Source of the DNA: Lachnospiraceae bacterium
GTDB lineage: Bacteria > Bacillota > Clostridia > Lachnospirales > Lachnospiraceae
DNA: 64,000 nt
Direction of reading: 5' to 3'
Assembly (NCBI GenBank): GCA_902363825.1
Contig: CABJBK010000001.1
Location: forward strand, 186,001 to 250,000
Within the stretch, counting starts at the first letter, position 1. Each line of letters starts with the position of its first letter. Below the pieces are notes generated by a model that saw only the letters and a list, made by a program, of their open reading frames with translations, had not been told where the DNA came from and searched no databases. Shown here one piece after another: positions 27,261-36,524 of this stretch. Both the position numbers and the translations under genes were made by a program.

Positions 27261-27785
27261 ATGTACGGACTGATACATCTGTATGAAGGGGATGGAAAGG
27301 GAAAAACGACAGCGGCGGTCGGACTCAGCGTCCGGTGTGCCGGAAATGGCGGGAGCGTGCTGTTTACCCAGTTTTTAAAGGACGGGACTTCCGGGGAGAT
27401 TCCGGTGTTAAAAAAGATCCCGCAGATCACCGTGTTTTCCGCGACAGAAAAATTCGGCTTTACGTTCCGGATGAAAGAGGAAGAAAAAAAAGCGGCGGCG
27501 GCCTATTACACGAATTACCTAAAAGAGATCGGACAACTGGTAAAAAAAGAGCATTATGACCTGTTGGTTTTAGACGAAGCCGTCGGGGCGTGCAGCAGTG
27601 GGATGATAAAAGAGGAGGAGCTTCTTTCCTTCTTGGATCACAGACCGGACGGGCTGGAGGTAGTCCTGACCGGCAGAAATCCTTCTGCGGCGTTAAGGGA
27701 ACGCAGCGACTATGATTCGGAGATACGAAAAGAAAAGCATCCGTTCGACCGTGGCATCACAGGCAGGGACGGAATAGAAAGGTAA
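27261..27785 (+). CDS. cobO: corrinoid adenosyltransferase (CobO/BtuR type)
   Basis: Transfers the adenosyl group of ATP to cob(I)alamin or its precursors. At 174 residues it has the family length, with P-loop GDGKGKTTAAVG at 11-22, LLVLDEAVGA as the Walker-B-like acidic strand, and VVLTGRNPS near the end. GTGGAGGAA precedes the ATG. No other cobalamin gene is near, so it may serve salvage rather than synthesis. The amidase gene starts 2 bases after its stop. Confidence 0.88.
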   Translation: MYGLIHLYEGDGKGKTTAAVGLSVRCAGNGGSVLFTQFLKDGTSGEIPVLKKIPQITVFSATEKFGFTFRMKEEEKKAAAAYYTNYLKEIGQLVKKEHYDLLVLDEAVGACSSGMIKEEELLSFLDHRPDGLEVVLTGRNPSAALRERSDYDSEIRKEKHPFDRGITGRDGIER

Positions 27786-27787
27786 CA

Positions 27788-28435
27788 ATGAAAAAGAGCA
27801 AAAGAAGAAACAGACGCAAAAAAGAACAGGCATTCGCCCGTGTGCTGACCGTGCTTCTTGTGACCGGGCTGTGTCTGACTGGTGTGCTGATCTGGCAGAG
27901 GGAAAAAAGGACGGCTGCGACACAGACGGCAATGGAGGATGCCGACGGGAGACCGCCGCTTGATGTGGAACTTTTGACGGTCAATCCGTATTCGAGACCG
28001 GGAACGGCGATCGGAACGATCCGGGGGATCGTGATCCATTATACGGCAAACCCGGGGAGCAGCGCGCGTCAGAACCGTGATTACTTTGAAGGGTTAAAAG
28101 ATTCCGGCGAGACACACGCGAGCAGTCATTTCATCATCGGGTTGGACGGTGAGATCGTACAGTGTATCCCATGCAATGAGATTTCCTATGCGTCGAATGA
28201 CAGGAATGATGATACGATCTCGATCGAATGCTGTATCCCGGATGAGACCGGGCAGTTCCGGCCGGAGACGTACCAGTCGCTTGTGACGCTTACGTCCTGG
28301 CTCTGCCGGCGTTACGGGCTTTCGGCGGATCAGGTGATCCGGCATTATGATGTGACCGGAAAGCTGTGTCCGAAGTATTATGTGGAGCACCCGGAGGCGT
28401 GGGAGCAGTTTAAGAGTGAGCTGGAAACGTCTTGA
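27788..28435 (+). CDS. N-acetylmuramoyl-L-alanine amidase (Amidase_2)
   Basis: A 215-residue cell-wall hydrolase of the T7-lysozyme/PGRP fold, anchored by an N-terminal helix after a very basic stretch (KKSKRRNRRKK). Zinc ligands are visible in IVIHYTANPG (His) and IRHYDVTGKLCPKYY (His and Cys), and ASSHFIIGLDG completes the fold. It acts outside the membrane on the amide bond between MurNAc and the peptide. It might be used in growth, separation or spore release; no context decides. Confidence 0.88.
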   Translation: MKKSKRRNRRKKEQAFARVLTVLLVTGLCLTGVLIWQREKRTAATQTAMEDADGRPPLDVELLTVNPYSRPGTAIGTIRGIVIHYTANPGSSARQNRDYFEGLKDSGETHASSHFIIGLDGEIVQCIPCNEISYASNDRNDDTISIECCIPDETGQFRPETYQSLVTLTSWLCRRYGLSADQVIRHYDVTGKLCPKYYVEHPEAWEQFKSELETS

Positions 28436-28500
28436 TAAATAAATGGGAATCAAGTAAAATAATGGAAACAGATAAGACAAAAGAACGAAAAGGAAAATTT

Positions 28501-29976
28501 ATGATAGAAGCGGTATATGAAGCAATAAAAAACGGGGAAGATGTGCGGCAGAACCTGTCGAAGTTCCGCCAGTGCATGAAAGAGGAGGCAGTGCCGGAAC
28601 AGGCGGATACGTCGGTGTTTATAGGGCTGCTTTCTGCGGAAGATCCGAAAGAACGGAAAAACGCGGCGTTGGTGCTTGGCGATCTGGGCGCACAGGAGGC
28701 ATTAAAACCGTTATATGAGGCGTATGAAAAGGAAGAAAAAAAATTTGTAAAAAGTTCCTATCTTTCCGCGATCGGAAAGCTTGACGCAGGCGGAATTATT
28801 GAAGAATTAAAGCAAATTTACCGGGAACTGGGTGAGTGCAGCCCCAAAGAGGAAGACAAAAAGCATGTGAACGCCCAGCTCAAGGAACTGGACAGGATCC
28901 TGGCGAAGTATGGAGAGAGAAAAAAGCATACGTTTACCGGGTATGATCGGGAAAATGTTGTGATCCTTACGACCGGAAAAGATTTCTATGATGTGACGGC
29001 AAGACAGGTAGTATACGGAAAGACGAAGCCACATCCGCTCGGTGTGCTTGTGGCAACGCGGGATTTGAAACCTCTGCTTTCGATCCGCACATACCGGGAA
29101 CTGCTTTTTGTCGTACCGCATAAAAGAGAGATCGGCACGGATGCGAAAGAAGCCGGAGAGATTCTTGCGGACTGTGGACTGCTTCCGTTGCTTTTGGAAT
29201 GCCACGACAGCGGAGCACCGTTTTTCTTCCGTATCGAAGTGCGCAGCACGATGTCACCGGATGAAAAAACAGCGTTTGTCAAAAAGGTGGCAGCAGTGAT
29301 CGAGGAAAAGACGGACCGGCAGCTCATAAACTCGGCAACGGATTATGAGGTTGAACTCCGCCTGATCCAGACCAGGAGCGGCAGATTTTTCCCGTGTGTG
29401 AAACTTCAGACGATCCCGATGAAGCGGTTTGCTTACCGGAAGATGAGCATTGCGGCATCGATCCATCCCGCACAGGCGGCGCTGATCATGCAGTTAGTTA
29501 AGCCTTATTTAAAAGAGGACGCGCAGATTATGGATCCGTTCTGCGGAGTCGGCACGATGCTGATCGAACGGAACAAACTGGTACCGGCAAGGGAGATGTA
29601 CGGAATCGATCTGTTTGGAGAGGCGATCGCGAAAGCGAGAGAGAACACACAGAACGCGGGCGGCCGCATCTGGTATATCAACCGCGACTTTTTCGATTTC
29701 ACGCATGATTATAAATTTGATGAGATCATTACGGACATGCCGCCGCGTGGAAAAAAGACCAAAGAAGAACAGGATGCGTTTTACGCGCGCTTTTTTGCGA
29801 AGGCAAAAGAGCATCTTGAGCGGGAAGCAGTGCTTATTTTATATTCCAATGAGATCGGATTTATAAAAAAGCAGCTTCGTCTGGATGGCAGTTATAAGCT
29901 CTTACAGGAGTACTGCATGCGGAAAAAAGACGGATATTATGTATTTGTGATCGGATATAAGGGAGGTGAGTTGTGA
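28501..29976 (+). CDS. HEAT-THUMP-methyltransferase protein (RlmL/Trm14-like RNA guanine methylase)
   Basis: A 491-residue protein with three parts. About 35-115 is a HEAT-like repeat segment (NAALVLGDLGAQEALKPLYE). About 150-300 is THUMP-like, and 310-490 is a class I methyltransferase with MDPFCGVGTMLIE as the SAM loop and TDMPPRGKK in place of the N/D-PPY catalytic motif. The last two parts match enzymes that make N2-methylguanosine in rRNA or tRNA. The HEAT extension is unusual for them. The ATG at 28501 follows AGGA with good spacing; in-frame codons at 28432 and 28462 are possible. It overlaps the GGDEF-EAL gene by one base. Confidence 0.8.
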   Translation: MIEAVYEAIKNGEDVRQNLSKFRQCMKEEAVPEQADTSVFIGLLSAEDPKERKNAALVLGDLGAQEALKPLYEAYEKEEKKFVKSSYLSAIGKLDAGGIIEELKQIYRELGECSPKEEDKKHVNAQLKELDRILAKYGERKKHTFTGYDRENVVILTTGKDFYDVTARQVVYGKTKPHPLGVLVATRDLKPLLSIRTYRELLFVVPHKREIGTDAKEAGEILADCGLLPLLLECHDSGAPFFFRIEVRSTMSPDEKTAFVKKVAAVIEEKTDRQLINSATDYEVELRLIQTRSGRFFPCVKLQTIPMKRFAYRKMSIAASIHPAQAALIMQLVKPYLKEDAQIMDPFCGVGTMLIERNKLVPAREMYGIDLFGEAIAKARENTQNAGGRIWYINRDFFDFTHDYKFDEIITDMPPRGKKTKEEQDAFYARFFAKAKEHLEREAVLILYSNEIGFIKKQLRLDGSYKLLQEYCMRKKDGYYVFVIGYKGGEL

Positions 29977-32612
29977 TGGAACGCAGTATTGTGCCGGAAG
30001 AACGGCTGATCGATCTGCAGCTGACAAAAGAAATGCAGGAGCGGTTCTGTGAGGCGAATGACCTTTACACGATGTGTCTGGACAGCCAAAAAAGGACGAT
30101 CGGGGAACTGTACGGTACGGAGGAAGAAAAGGCTTTTATCAAAGGAAGAGTACCGGAGGAGCTGTACGGGGAACTGTTAGAGCGGCTTTATGCCACGGAA
30201 GTGGAGGATATGATCGAGGAACCGCTTGCGGAGGAAAATATCAGGCTGTGCGGTGCGGTGATCCGGATGGGCGGAAAACCGATCGCAGTCTGGATCGTGT
30301 TTGCGGTGCTCAGTGACATCGGGGAAATCCCGGAAGATATGCCAAAGACCATGGGAACCACATCCGCGGATCATTTCTACAAATCCATGCGTTTCCTCAC
30401 CACGCTTTCGAGACAGTATTTCGCGGCAAAGATCGATGAGGCGTTCGCGCAGGAGGCGTCGGTTAAGAGTATTGAGGAGAAAGAGCGCGCGGAAGCGGAG
30501 TTAAAACGGAATGAGGCAATGTCTGCGATTGTGCAGGAGATCGTGAGTGAACGCGAGTTTACGGAGACCGCGAAGAGCATTTTAAGAGAGGTGTGTGAAT
30601 TTTTACAGATCGGAAATGCCTGCCTGCTCAAAGTAAGCCCGGATCAGGGAACGGCGGACATGATCTGTGAGTGGACGGCGCAGGGGCTTCCGTCCCATCA
30701 GGATCTCGTGCAGAAGATTCCGGTTGCGAAGATCCCGTTTCTCACGGACAAACCGTTTGTGATATCTTCCGACACACCGCTTCCGTCCCGTTTTGTGGAA
30801 GTATTTGAAAAGATGGGCGCGAAGGCAGCCATGACGATCCCGATCGAGGTGCATGCAGAGACCGGAATGTACCTTTGCTTTTACGAGACCGAAAAAGAGC
30901 GGATATGGGAATCGGCGGACATCAAATTTATCCATGACGCAAAGCAGGTGCTGCAGAGCATTTTGGCGAGACGGGTCGCGAGCAATTCCCTGGCAAGCTC
31001 CTACATGTCCTTAGATGCGATCCTGGAAAATGTGGGATGCGGGATCTGTGTAAAAGATCCGATCACGCGAAAGATACTTTATACCAACCAGCAGTTTCAT
31101 GAGATGTTCAAATCTGAAAAAGACGTGGCAGAATTTGAACTGCTCTTAGAGGAACAGTATACCGGAAGACCGCAGGGAAAGAGCATGGAAGTGTATTCGG
31201 ATCTTGAGAACAGCTACTATGACATCTGTTACACACAGATCCACTGGGTCAACGGCAGATCGGTCATGCTCTGCACGATCTATGATGTGACAGATAAAAA
31301 GATATATCAGCAGAAGATCGAGCGCCAGGCAAACAATGATTTCTTAACAGGGCTTTACAACCGTATGCGCTGTGAACAGGATCTGACCGAATATATCAAA
31401 AGAACCAAAGATGCAGGCGGACAGGGCGCGCTGCTCTACATCGACCTTGATGACTTTAAGCATATCAACGACGGACTCGGACATCAGTACGGCGACGTGC
31501 TCTTAAAGGCGATCTCACACAGTCTGCAGCATGTTTCCGGAATCGAGACGACCTGCTACCGGATGGGCGGCGATGAGTTCATCATCATCGTTTCACATTA
31601 TCATTTCAGCATGTTAAACCGGATCCTCGGGGATATCCAGGCGATCTTTACCAAACCGTGGTTCTTAAAGGGAGCCGATTATTACTGCTCCATGAGTATG
31701 GGTGTTGTGCGTTTCCCGAAGGACGGAGATACCGTTCAGGAGCTGATCAAAAAGGCGGATATTGCGCTCTATGAGGCGAAAAAGAGCGGAAAGAACCGCG
31801 TGGAATATTATGATGACCATGTGGAATCCACCTCCTTTAAGCGGCTGGAGCTTGAAAAAAATATGCATGACGCGGCGCTGGATTCCTGCAAGGAGTTTGA
31901 GGTGTATTATCAGCCGGTCGTGGATATCTCAAAGCCCGGGGATCCGTGTTCCGGCGCGGAGGCGCTGATCCGCTGGAATTCCCAGAAGATGGGATTTGTC
32001 TCACCTTCCGAATTTATCCCGCTTGCCGAGTATCTCGGCCTGATCAATCCGATCGGGGATTTCATTCTGGAGGAGGCATGCAAACGCTGCAAATACTGGA
32101 ACGACATGGGACATCCGGAATATCGTATCAACGTGAATCTTTCGGTCGTCCAGCTGTTACAGAATGACATGGTTGACCGCATCCGCCGTGTGTTAAAGGA
32201 AACAAAATTAAAACCGACCAATCTGACGCTCGAAGTGACAGAGAGCCTTGCGATCAATGATATGGCGCGCATGAAGCGTGTGCTCGCACAGATCAAGCAG
32301 CTGGGTGTCTGGGTGGCGTTGGATGATTTCGGAACCGGCTACTCGTCCCTTAACCACATCAGGGAACTGCCGATCGACGTGATCAAGATCGACCGCTGCT
32401 TTGTCGTGGACATCGGAAAAGACGATTACTCGGAAGTGTTTGTCAAGATGGTCTCCGAGCTTGCGGATACGATCGGTGTGCGCATGTGCGTGGAAGGCGT
32501 GGAAAAAGACGAACAGCTGGACAAGCTGCGCCAGATGAAGGTGCAGTATATCCAGGGATTCTATTTTAACCGGCCGATGCGCGCGATCGACTTTGAAGAA
32601 AAATATCTGTAA
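29976..32612 (+). CDS. GGDEF-EAL cyclic-di-GMP protein with GAF and PAS sensor regions
   Basis: A soluble 878-residue protein. The first 150 residues are unrecognised; a short coiled coil follows, then a GAF-like region (about 185-335), a PAS-like region (about 345-440), GGDEF and EAL. GGDEF is intact at 531-535, so diguanylate cyclase activity is possible. The EAL domain keeps EAL at 662-664, NVNLS, EVTES, DDFGTGYSSL, IKIDR, EGVE and QG, so phosphodiesterase activity is also likely. Which dominates cannot be told. The start is ATG 29976 (GTG at 29973 possible), overlapping the methyltransferase stop in TGATG. It would tie c-di-GMP to a cytoplasmic signal. Confidence 0.92.
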   Translation: MERSIVPEERLIDLQLTKEMQERFCEANDLYTMCLDSQKRTIGELYGTEEEKAFIKGRVPEELYGELLERLYATEVEDMIEEPLAEENIRLCGAVIRMGGKPIAVWIVFAVLSDIGEIPEDMPKTMGTTSADHFYKSMRFLTTLSRQYFAAKIDEAFAQEASVKSIEEKERAEAELKRNEAMSAIVQEIVSEREFTETAKSILREVCEFLQIGNACLLKVSPDQGTADMICEWTAQGLPSHQDLVQKIPVAKIPFLTDKPFVISSDTPLPSRFVEVFEKMGAKAAMTIPIEVHAETGMYLCFYETEKERIWESADIKFIHDAKQVLQSILARRVASNSLASSYMSLDAILENVGCGICVKDPITRKILYTNQQFHEMFKSEKDVAEFELLLEEQYTGRPQGKSMEVYSDLENSYYDICYTQIHWVNGRSVMLCTIYDVTDKKIYQQKIERQANNDFLTGLYNRMRCEQDLTEYIKRTKDAGGQGALLYIDLDDFKHINDGLGHQYGDVLLKAISHSLQHVSGIETTCYRMGGDEFIIIVSHYHFSMLNRILGDIQAIFTKPWFLKGADYYCSMSMGVVRFPKDGDTVQELIKKADIALYEAKKSGKNRVEYYDDHVESTSFKRLELEKNMHDAALDSCKEFEVYYQPVVDISKPGDPCSGAEALIRWNSQKMGFVSPSEFIPLAEYLGLINPIGDFILEEACKRCKYWNDMGHPEYRINVNLSVVQLLQNDMVDRIRRVLKETKLKPTNLTLEVTESLAINDMARMKRVLAQIKQLGVWVALDDFGTGYSSLNHIRELPIDVIKIDRCFVVDIGKDDYSEVFVKMVSELADTIGVRMCVEGVEKDEQLDKLRQMKVQYIQGFYFNRPMRAIDFEEKYL

Positions 32613-32626
32613 AAGGGGAATAGCAT

Positions 32627-33808
32627 ATGTTTACAGAGGATCATACCTTTGAAGAAATAAAAGGAAAAGAACCGATCGGGCGGGCACTGGGTAATCTCTT
32701 CCCATCCTGCTGGATCTCACGGATACAGGAAGAGCATTACGGCGATACCATGGCGAAGATAAAAGAAGAGGATACGATGGAGTGGGGACAGCCGTTCCTC
32801 TCGGAAGCGCTGGTGGAAAGTGCCAATCTCTTAGAGATGGCGGCGGAAAAGAAAAACTTTATGTTTGTGCCGCTCTGGGAAAAAGACGGTGCGACAGCCG
32901 GCTGGAAGGACGGGATACCGGACGCGGATTTAAACTGCGAGGAAGGTGTGTGGCTGTTTACCGGAAATCCGGCTGTGGACAATATGGCATTTGCGCATAC
33001 AGCGGGAGAAGCTTCCGTGCCGCCGTATCCTTCGGAAGCGGCAGCGCAGGAAACAAAAGATGTTACGGAAAAGAGACCTGCGGTCATTCTGTGCCCGGGC
33101 GGAGCATATGAGATGTTATCCATGTATTCGGAGGGGATCCAGCTTGCGCAGCGCATGGAGCGTGATGGAGGCTATAAAGCGTTTCTTTTAAACTACAGGA
33201 TCGCGCCGAACTGCTATCCGCAGTCCCAGATGGATCTGGCGCTTGCGGTGATGCATGTGCGTGTTCACGCGAAAGAATACGGGATAGATCCGGAGCGTAT
33301 CGTTGTGGTCGGATCTTCGGCAGGCGGACATCTCTGCGCGAGTGAAGCGTATTTGTACGAAGAATTAAAGGAAAACATTTTAGAAGAGTGGAAGAAAAGA
33401 TCCAAAGAGGCAGCGGCACAGTATGAGAAAGTTACGGCGCGTCCGGATGGCGTGGCGCTGCTTTATCCGGTGATCAGTTTTACCTTGGAATATCATGAGG
33501 GCAGTTACCGCAATAACACAAAGGAAAAGCCGGGACTGAGAGAAAAGCTGTCCGTGGAGACGCATGTCACGGCAGATTATCCGCCGACCTACGCGTTTGC
33601 GAATGAGGACGACGGCTGTGTGCCGGCAAGCAATACAAAACGCCTGGATGAAGCGCTTGCGGCAGCAGGTGTGCCGCACTTATGCGAGCTTTATCCGACC
33701 GGAGATCATGGAGTCGGGCTTGCCTATGGCTGTTCATCCAGACGCTGGAGTGAAGAGATGCTTAACTTTTTTGAAACCGTGTGGAAAGACCACGCACGTC
33801 TGTCTTAG
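32627..33808 (+). CDS. alpha/beta hydrolase, acetyl-esterase-like
   Basis: A 393-residue protein. An N-terminal region of about 140 residues is unrecognised; the rest is a BD-FAE-type hydrolase: [10 protein letters not shown] as oxyanion loop, [10 protein letters not shown] with the nucleophile Ser, [10 protein letters not shown] with the acid, and GDHGVGL with the His. Such enzymes often remove acetyl or other acyl groups from plant polysaccharides or oligosaccharides. There is no signal peptide, so it acts inside the cell. GGGGAA precedes the ATG. Its stop overlaps that of the convergent exoA. Confidence 0.85.
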   Translation: MFTEDHTFEEIKGKEPIGRALGNLFPSCWISRIQEEHYGDTMAKIKEEDTMEWGQPFLSEALVESANLLEMAAEKKNFMFVPLWEKDGATAGWKDGIPDADLNCEEGVWLFTGNPAVDNMAFAHTAGEASVPPYPSEAAAQETKDVTEKRPAVILCPGGAYEMLSMYSEGIQLAQRMERDGGYKAFLLNYRIAPNCYPQSQMDLALAVMHVRVHAKEYGIDPERIVVVGSSAGGHLCASEAYLYEELKENILEEWKKRSKEAAAQYEKVTARPDGVALLYPVISFTLEYHEGSYRNNTKEKPGLREKLSVETHVTADYPPTYAFANEDDGCVPASNTKRLDEALAAAGVPHLCELYPTGDHGVGLAYGCSSRRWSEEMLNFFETVWKDHARLS

Positions 33809-34563
33809 GACGGATCGAAATCAAGTTCTACCGGGCAGTGGTCAGAGCCGGTGATGCCGGTTAAGATCTTCGCGTCCTTTAAGTGCGGATCCAGGCACTT
33901 TGAGGTAAGGAAGTAGTCGATCCGCCATCCGGCATTTTTCTCCCTTGCCTTAAACCGGTAGGACCACCAGGAATAAATGCCTTCCGCGTCCGGATGAAAA
34001 TGGCGGAACGTATCGGTGAAACCGCTGTCTAAAAGCGCAGAGAATTTTGCGCGTTCTTCATCGGTGAAGCCGGCGTTTTTCCGGTTGGTCTTTGGGTTTT
34101 TCAAGTCGATCTCCCGATGCGCGACATTCAGATCGCCGCAGAGGATGACCGGCTTTTCTTTTTCGAGAGTTTTCAGATAGGAAAGAAAATCATCTTCCCA
34201 CTGCATACGGTACGAAAGCCGTTTTAACTCGCTCTGGGAGTTTGGTGTATAGCAGGTGATAAAATAAAACGACGGGTATTCGAGGGTGATCACACGCCCC
34301 TCGGTATCGTGCAGAACGACCCCTATGCCGTAGCGGACGGACAGGGGTTCTTCTTTCGCAAATATGGCAGTGCCGGAATAGCCTTTCTTTTCGGCGTAAT
34401 TCCAGTACTGGTGATATCCGGGCAGGTCAAGGGAGATCTGACCCTCCTGCAGTTTTGTTTCCTGTAAACAGAAGATGTCCGCATCGATCGCATGGAAGAA
34501 ATCAAGAAAACCTTTTCCGGTGCATGCGCGCAGACCATTTACATTCCAAGAGATAAATTTCAT
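33805..34563 (-). CDS. exoA: exodeoxyribonuclease III
   Basis: A 252-residue AP endonuclease/3'-exonuclease for base excision repair. It shows SWNVNGLRA with the metal-site Asn, LQETKLQ with the key Glu, [20 protein letters not shown] with Asp and Asn, and the C-terminal GSDHCPVEL with the catalytic Asp-His. Normal length. The plus-strand hydrolase and this gene end tail to tail with the sequence TTAG shared by the two stop codons, and no terminator lies between them. Confidence 0.94.
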   Translation of the reverse strand: MKFISWNVNGLRACTGKGFLDFFHAIDADIFCLQETKLQEGQISLDLPGYHQYWNYAEKKGYSGTAIFAKEEPLSVRYGIGVVLHDTEGRVITLEYPSFYFITCYTPNSQSELKRLSYRMQWEDDFLSYLKTLEKEKPVILCGDLNVAHREIDLKNPKTNRKNAGFTDEERAKFSALLDSGFTDTFRHFHPDAEGIYSWWSYRFKAREKNAGWRIDYFLTSKCLDPHLKDAKILTGITGSDHCPVELDFDPS

Positions 34564-34682
34564 AGTGCCTCCTTATTTAAAGCCTCATTTTTTTAAGTCT
34601 ATTATAAGAGATTACGCGGCTTTGTTCAATTTGATTTTTAGCCTGTTTCGTAGTATAGTATTTATGTTGGAGGTTATGAATT

Positions 34683-34949
34683 ATGGAACGTGTAGAAGAC
34701 ATTGAACTGTGCAGGATCACAGACGTAAAAGTAAAGGAAAAAGTGATGTTTTTACTGATACGCCACAGAGTGCCCTATGCGGAACGGTGGGATGAGGTAC
34801 CGTTTCTGAAACGGAGCAGATATCACGGCGCAAAGGAAGTCTGTGTAGTACTGACGCATCCGGCGCATCGCAAAGAAGCGGTAGAGATCATACAGGGTAT
34901 GGATAAGGAAATGCAAAACAAGATTATCCTGCCGGAAGAGGAAAAATAA
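34683..34949 (+). CDS. small hypothetical protein
   Basis: An 88-residue charged protein that I do not recognise, with no membrane segment. It has a clear GGAGG 9 bases before the ATG, so it is likely real. It is followed closely by a 49-residue gene, a CBS-domain gene and a HAD phosphatase gene on the same strand, which may form one operon. Confidence 0.6.
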   Translation: MERVEDIELCRITDVKVKEKVMFLLIRHRVPYAERWDEVPFLKRSRYHGAKEVCVVLTHPAHRKEAVEIIQGMDKEMQNKIILPEEEK

Positions 34950-34967
34950 GAAAGCGGGGAAAACGCC

Positions 34968-35117
34968 ATGAAAAAGACAGAGATCAGTAAGGCACTAGAG
35001 GTTTTAAACCGGATCAAAAACCAGAATCTGGAAGTCTGCTTTGACGATATGACAGCAGACCGGACGATCGATCTTGCCATTGAAGCGCTTGTCATGCAGT
35101 ATGACAAAGCAGAATAG
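34968..35117 (+). CDS. very small hypothetical protein (49 residues)
   Basis: An ATG at 34968 opens a 49-residue frame ending at TAG 35115-35117. It begins MKKTEISKALEVLNRI and ends ALVMQYDKAE, acidic and helix-prone, without cysteine clusters or membrane helix. The ribosome site (GCGGGGA) is moderate. It fits between its neighbours with 18- and 26-base gaps and uses their codon style, so I think it is a gene; the function is unknown. Confidence 0.5.
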   Translation: MKKTEISKALEVLNRIKNQNLEVCFDDMTADRTIDLAIEALVMQYDKAE

Positions 35118-35143
35118 GAAAAACAGGGTTAAGGGATGAGGCA

Positions 35144-35554
35144 ATGAACATAGTAATGTTGCTGCGGCCCAAAAGTGAGGTCGCGTATATATACAATGAC
35201 AATACGATCCGCCAGGGGCTCGAAAAGATGCATACGCATGGTTATACAGCGATCCCGGTCATTGACCGTGACGGCGGATATGTAGGAACTGTCAGTGAGG
35301 GGGATTTTCTCTGGCATATGTTAGCGCATGGAAAAGCAGATATGCATGACCAGGAGGCGTACCGGATCACGGACATCATGCGGAGCGGCTTTAATATGCC
35401 GGTCAAGATCGATGAGACGATGGACGAGCTTTTGCTCCGTGTCATGGATCAGAACTTTGTCCCGGTCGTAGATGACAGGGGCAGCTTTATGGGGATCATT
35501 ACAAGAAAAGACGTGATCAAATATTTTCACGATCAAAGGGAAAAAGAAAAATGA
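35144..35554 (+). CDS. paired CBS-domain protein
   Basis: A 136-residue protein made only of two CBS repeats: GLEKMHTHGYTAIPVIDRDG with GTVSEGDFLW in the first, and VMDQNFVPVVDDRG with GIITRKDVIKYF in the second. Such modules bind adenosyl nucleotides and often regulate a partner. No enzymatic or transport domain is attached. GGGATGAGG precedes the ATG. It overlaps the HAD gene by four bases (ATGA). Confidence 0.88.
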   Translation: MNIVMLLRPKSEVAYIYNDNTIRQGLEKMHTHGYTAIPVIDRDGGYVGTVSEGDFLWHMLAHGKADMHDQEAYRITDIMRSGFNMPVKIDETMDELLLRVMDQNFVPVVDDRGSFMGIITRKDVIKYFHDQREKEK

Positions 35555-36210
35555 TAAAAGCAGTTATATTTGATATGGACGGCGTGCTGATCGATACAGA
35601 GAAACATCTGGTGCGCTGCTGGTGTCAGGCAGCAAGAGAAGCGGGCTTTCCATTTACAAGAGAAAACGGACTTGAACTGCGCAGCCTTGCGGCGAAATAC
35701 GCGGGACCTCTGTTACAGGAGCGGTTTGGCAAAGAATTTGATTATGAGAAAGTCAGAAACCGCAGGAAGGAACTGATGAATCAGGTCTTAAAAGAGCAGG
35801 GGATCGAAAAAAAGCCGGGTGTGGATACCCTGCTTGATTTTTTGCGTGTGCACGGCATAAAGACCGCGGTGGCAACCGCGACAGATGAGGAACGCGCATC
35901 GCGTTATTTAAAAGAGATCGGAATTTACGACAAGTTTGATCATATTGTCTGTGCGACCATGGTGCCAAATGGCAAGCCAAAGCCGGACATTTATCTGTAT
36001 GCCTGTGAAAAGATAAAAGAAAAGCCCTGCGACTGCATGGGCGTGGAAGATTCCCCGAATGGGATTCGGGCGGCACTCGATGCCGGATTAAAGACGGTTA
36101 TGGTACCGGATCTCACCGAACCGGACGAGACCTTGAAAAAAGAGCTTTTTGCGGTGGCAAAGTCTTTGGACGGTCTCATTCCGGTGATCGAACAGGAAAA
36201 TAAATGCTGA
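35551..36210 (+). CDS. HAD-family phosphatase (beta-phosphoglucomutase-like)
   Basis: A 219-residue HAD hydrolase with a helical cap. The nucleophile motif is FDMDGVLIDTE at 7-17 (Asp8, Asp10), motif II is VATATD, motif III has NGKPKPD with Lys, and motif IV is GVEDSPNGIRAAL. The DxDGVL form suits sugar-phosphate phosphatases or mutases; the substrate cannot be read from sequence. It is last in the small operon; the convergent azlD gene ends 5 bases away. Confidence 0.88.
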   Translation: MIKAVIFDMDGVLIDTEKHLVRCWCQAAREAGFPFTRENGLELRSLAAKYAGPLLQERFGKEFDYEKVRNRRKELMNQVLKEQGIEKKPGVDTLLDFLRVHGIKTAVATATDEERASRYLKEIGIYDKFDHIVCATMVPNGKPKPDIYLYACEKIKEKPCDCMGVEDSPNGIRAALDAGLKTVMVPDLTEPDETLKKELFAVAKSLDGLIPVIEQENKC

Positions 36211-36215
36211 TCGAA

Positions 36216-36524
36216 TCAGCAGATAAACAATTCTAAAACGAATACAACGATACAGGAGAATACAGCGACCTGAAACAGGCTGCGTCCCTTAAATGCGAGC
36301 AGGACACCCACAATAAGCGCTGCCCATGCGGAGTAAATACTTCCGGTGGCGCTCAAAATAGCAGGGAATGTCATGACTGCAAGCGTGACATATGGGACAT
36401 AGTACAAAAAGGAGCGTATTGTCCTGTTTTTTATTTCTTTTCGGATCAGTGTCAGTGGAAGCACCCGGATCAGATAGGTCACAAGTGCCATGATACCGAT
36501 GTAGAGATATATTTTAGCGTTCAT
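36216..36524 (-). CDS. azlD: AzlD-family small subunit of branched-chain amino acid exporter
   Basis: A 102-residue protein of four short helices, with YLIRVLPL near the N-terminus typical of AzlD. With AzlC it forms a two-part exporter for branched-chain amino acids or analogues. It overlaps azlC by 11 bases on the same strand. Confidence 0.88.
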   Translation of the reverse strand: MNAKIYLYIGIMALVTYLIRVLPLTLIRKEIKNRTIRSFLYYVPYVTLAVMTFPAILSATGSIYSAWAALIVGVLLAFKGRSLFQVAVFSCIVVFVLELFIC

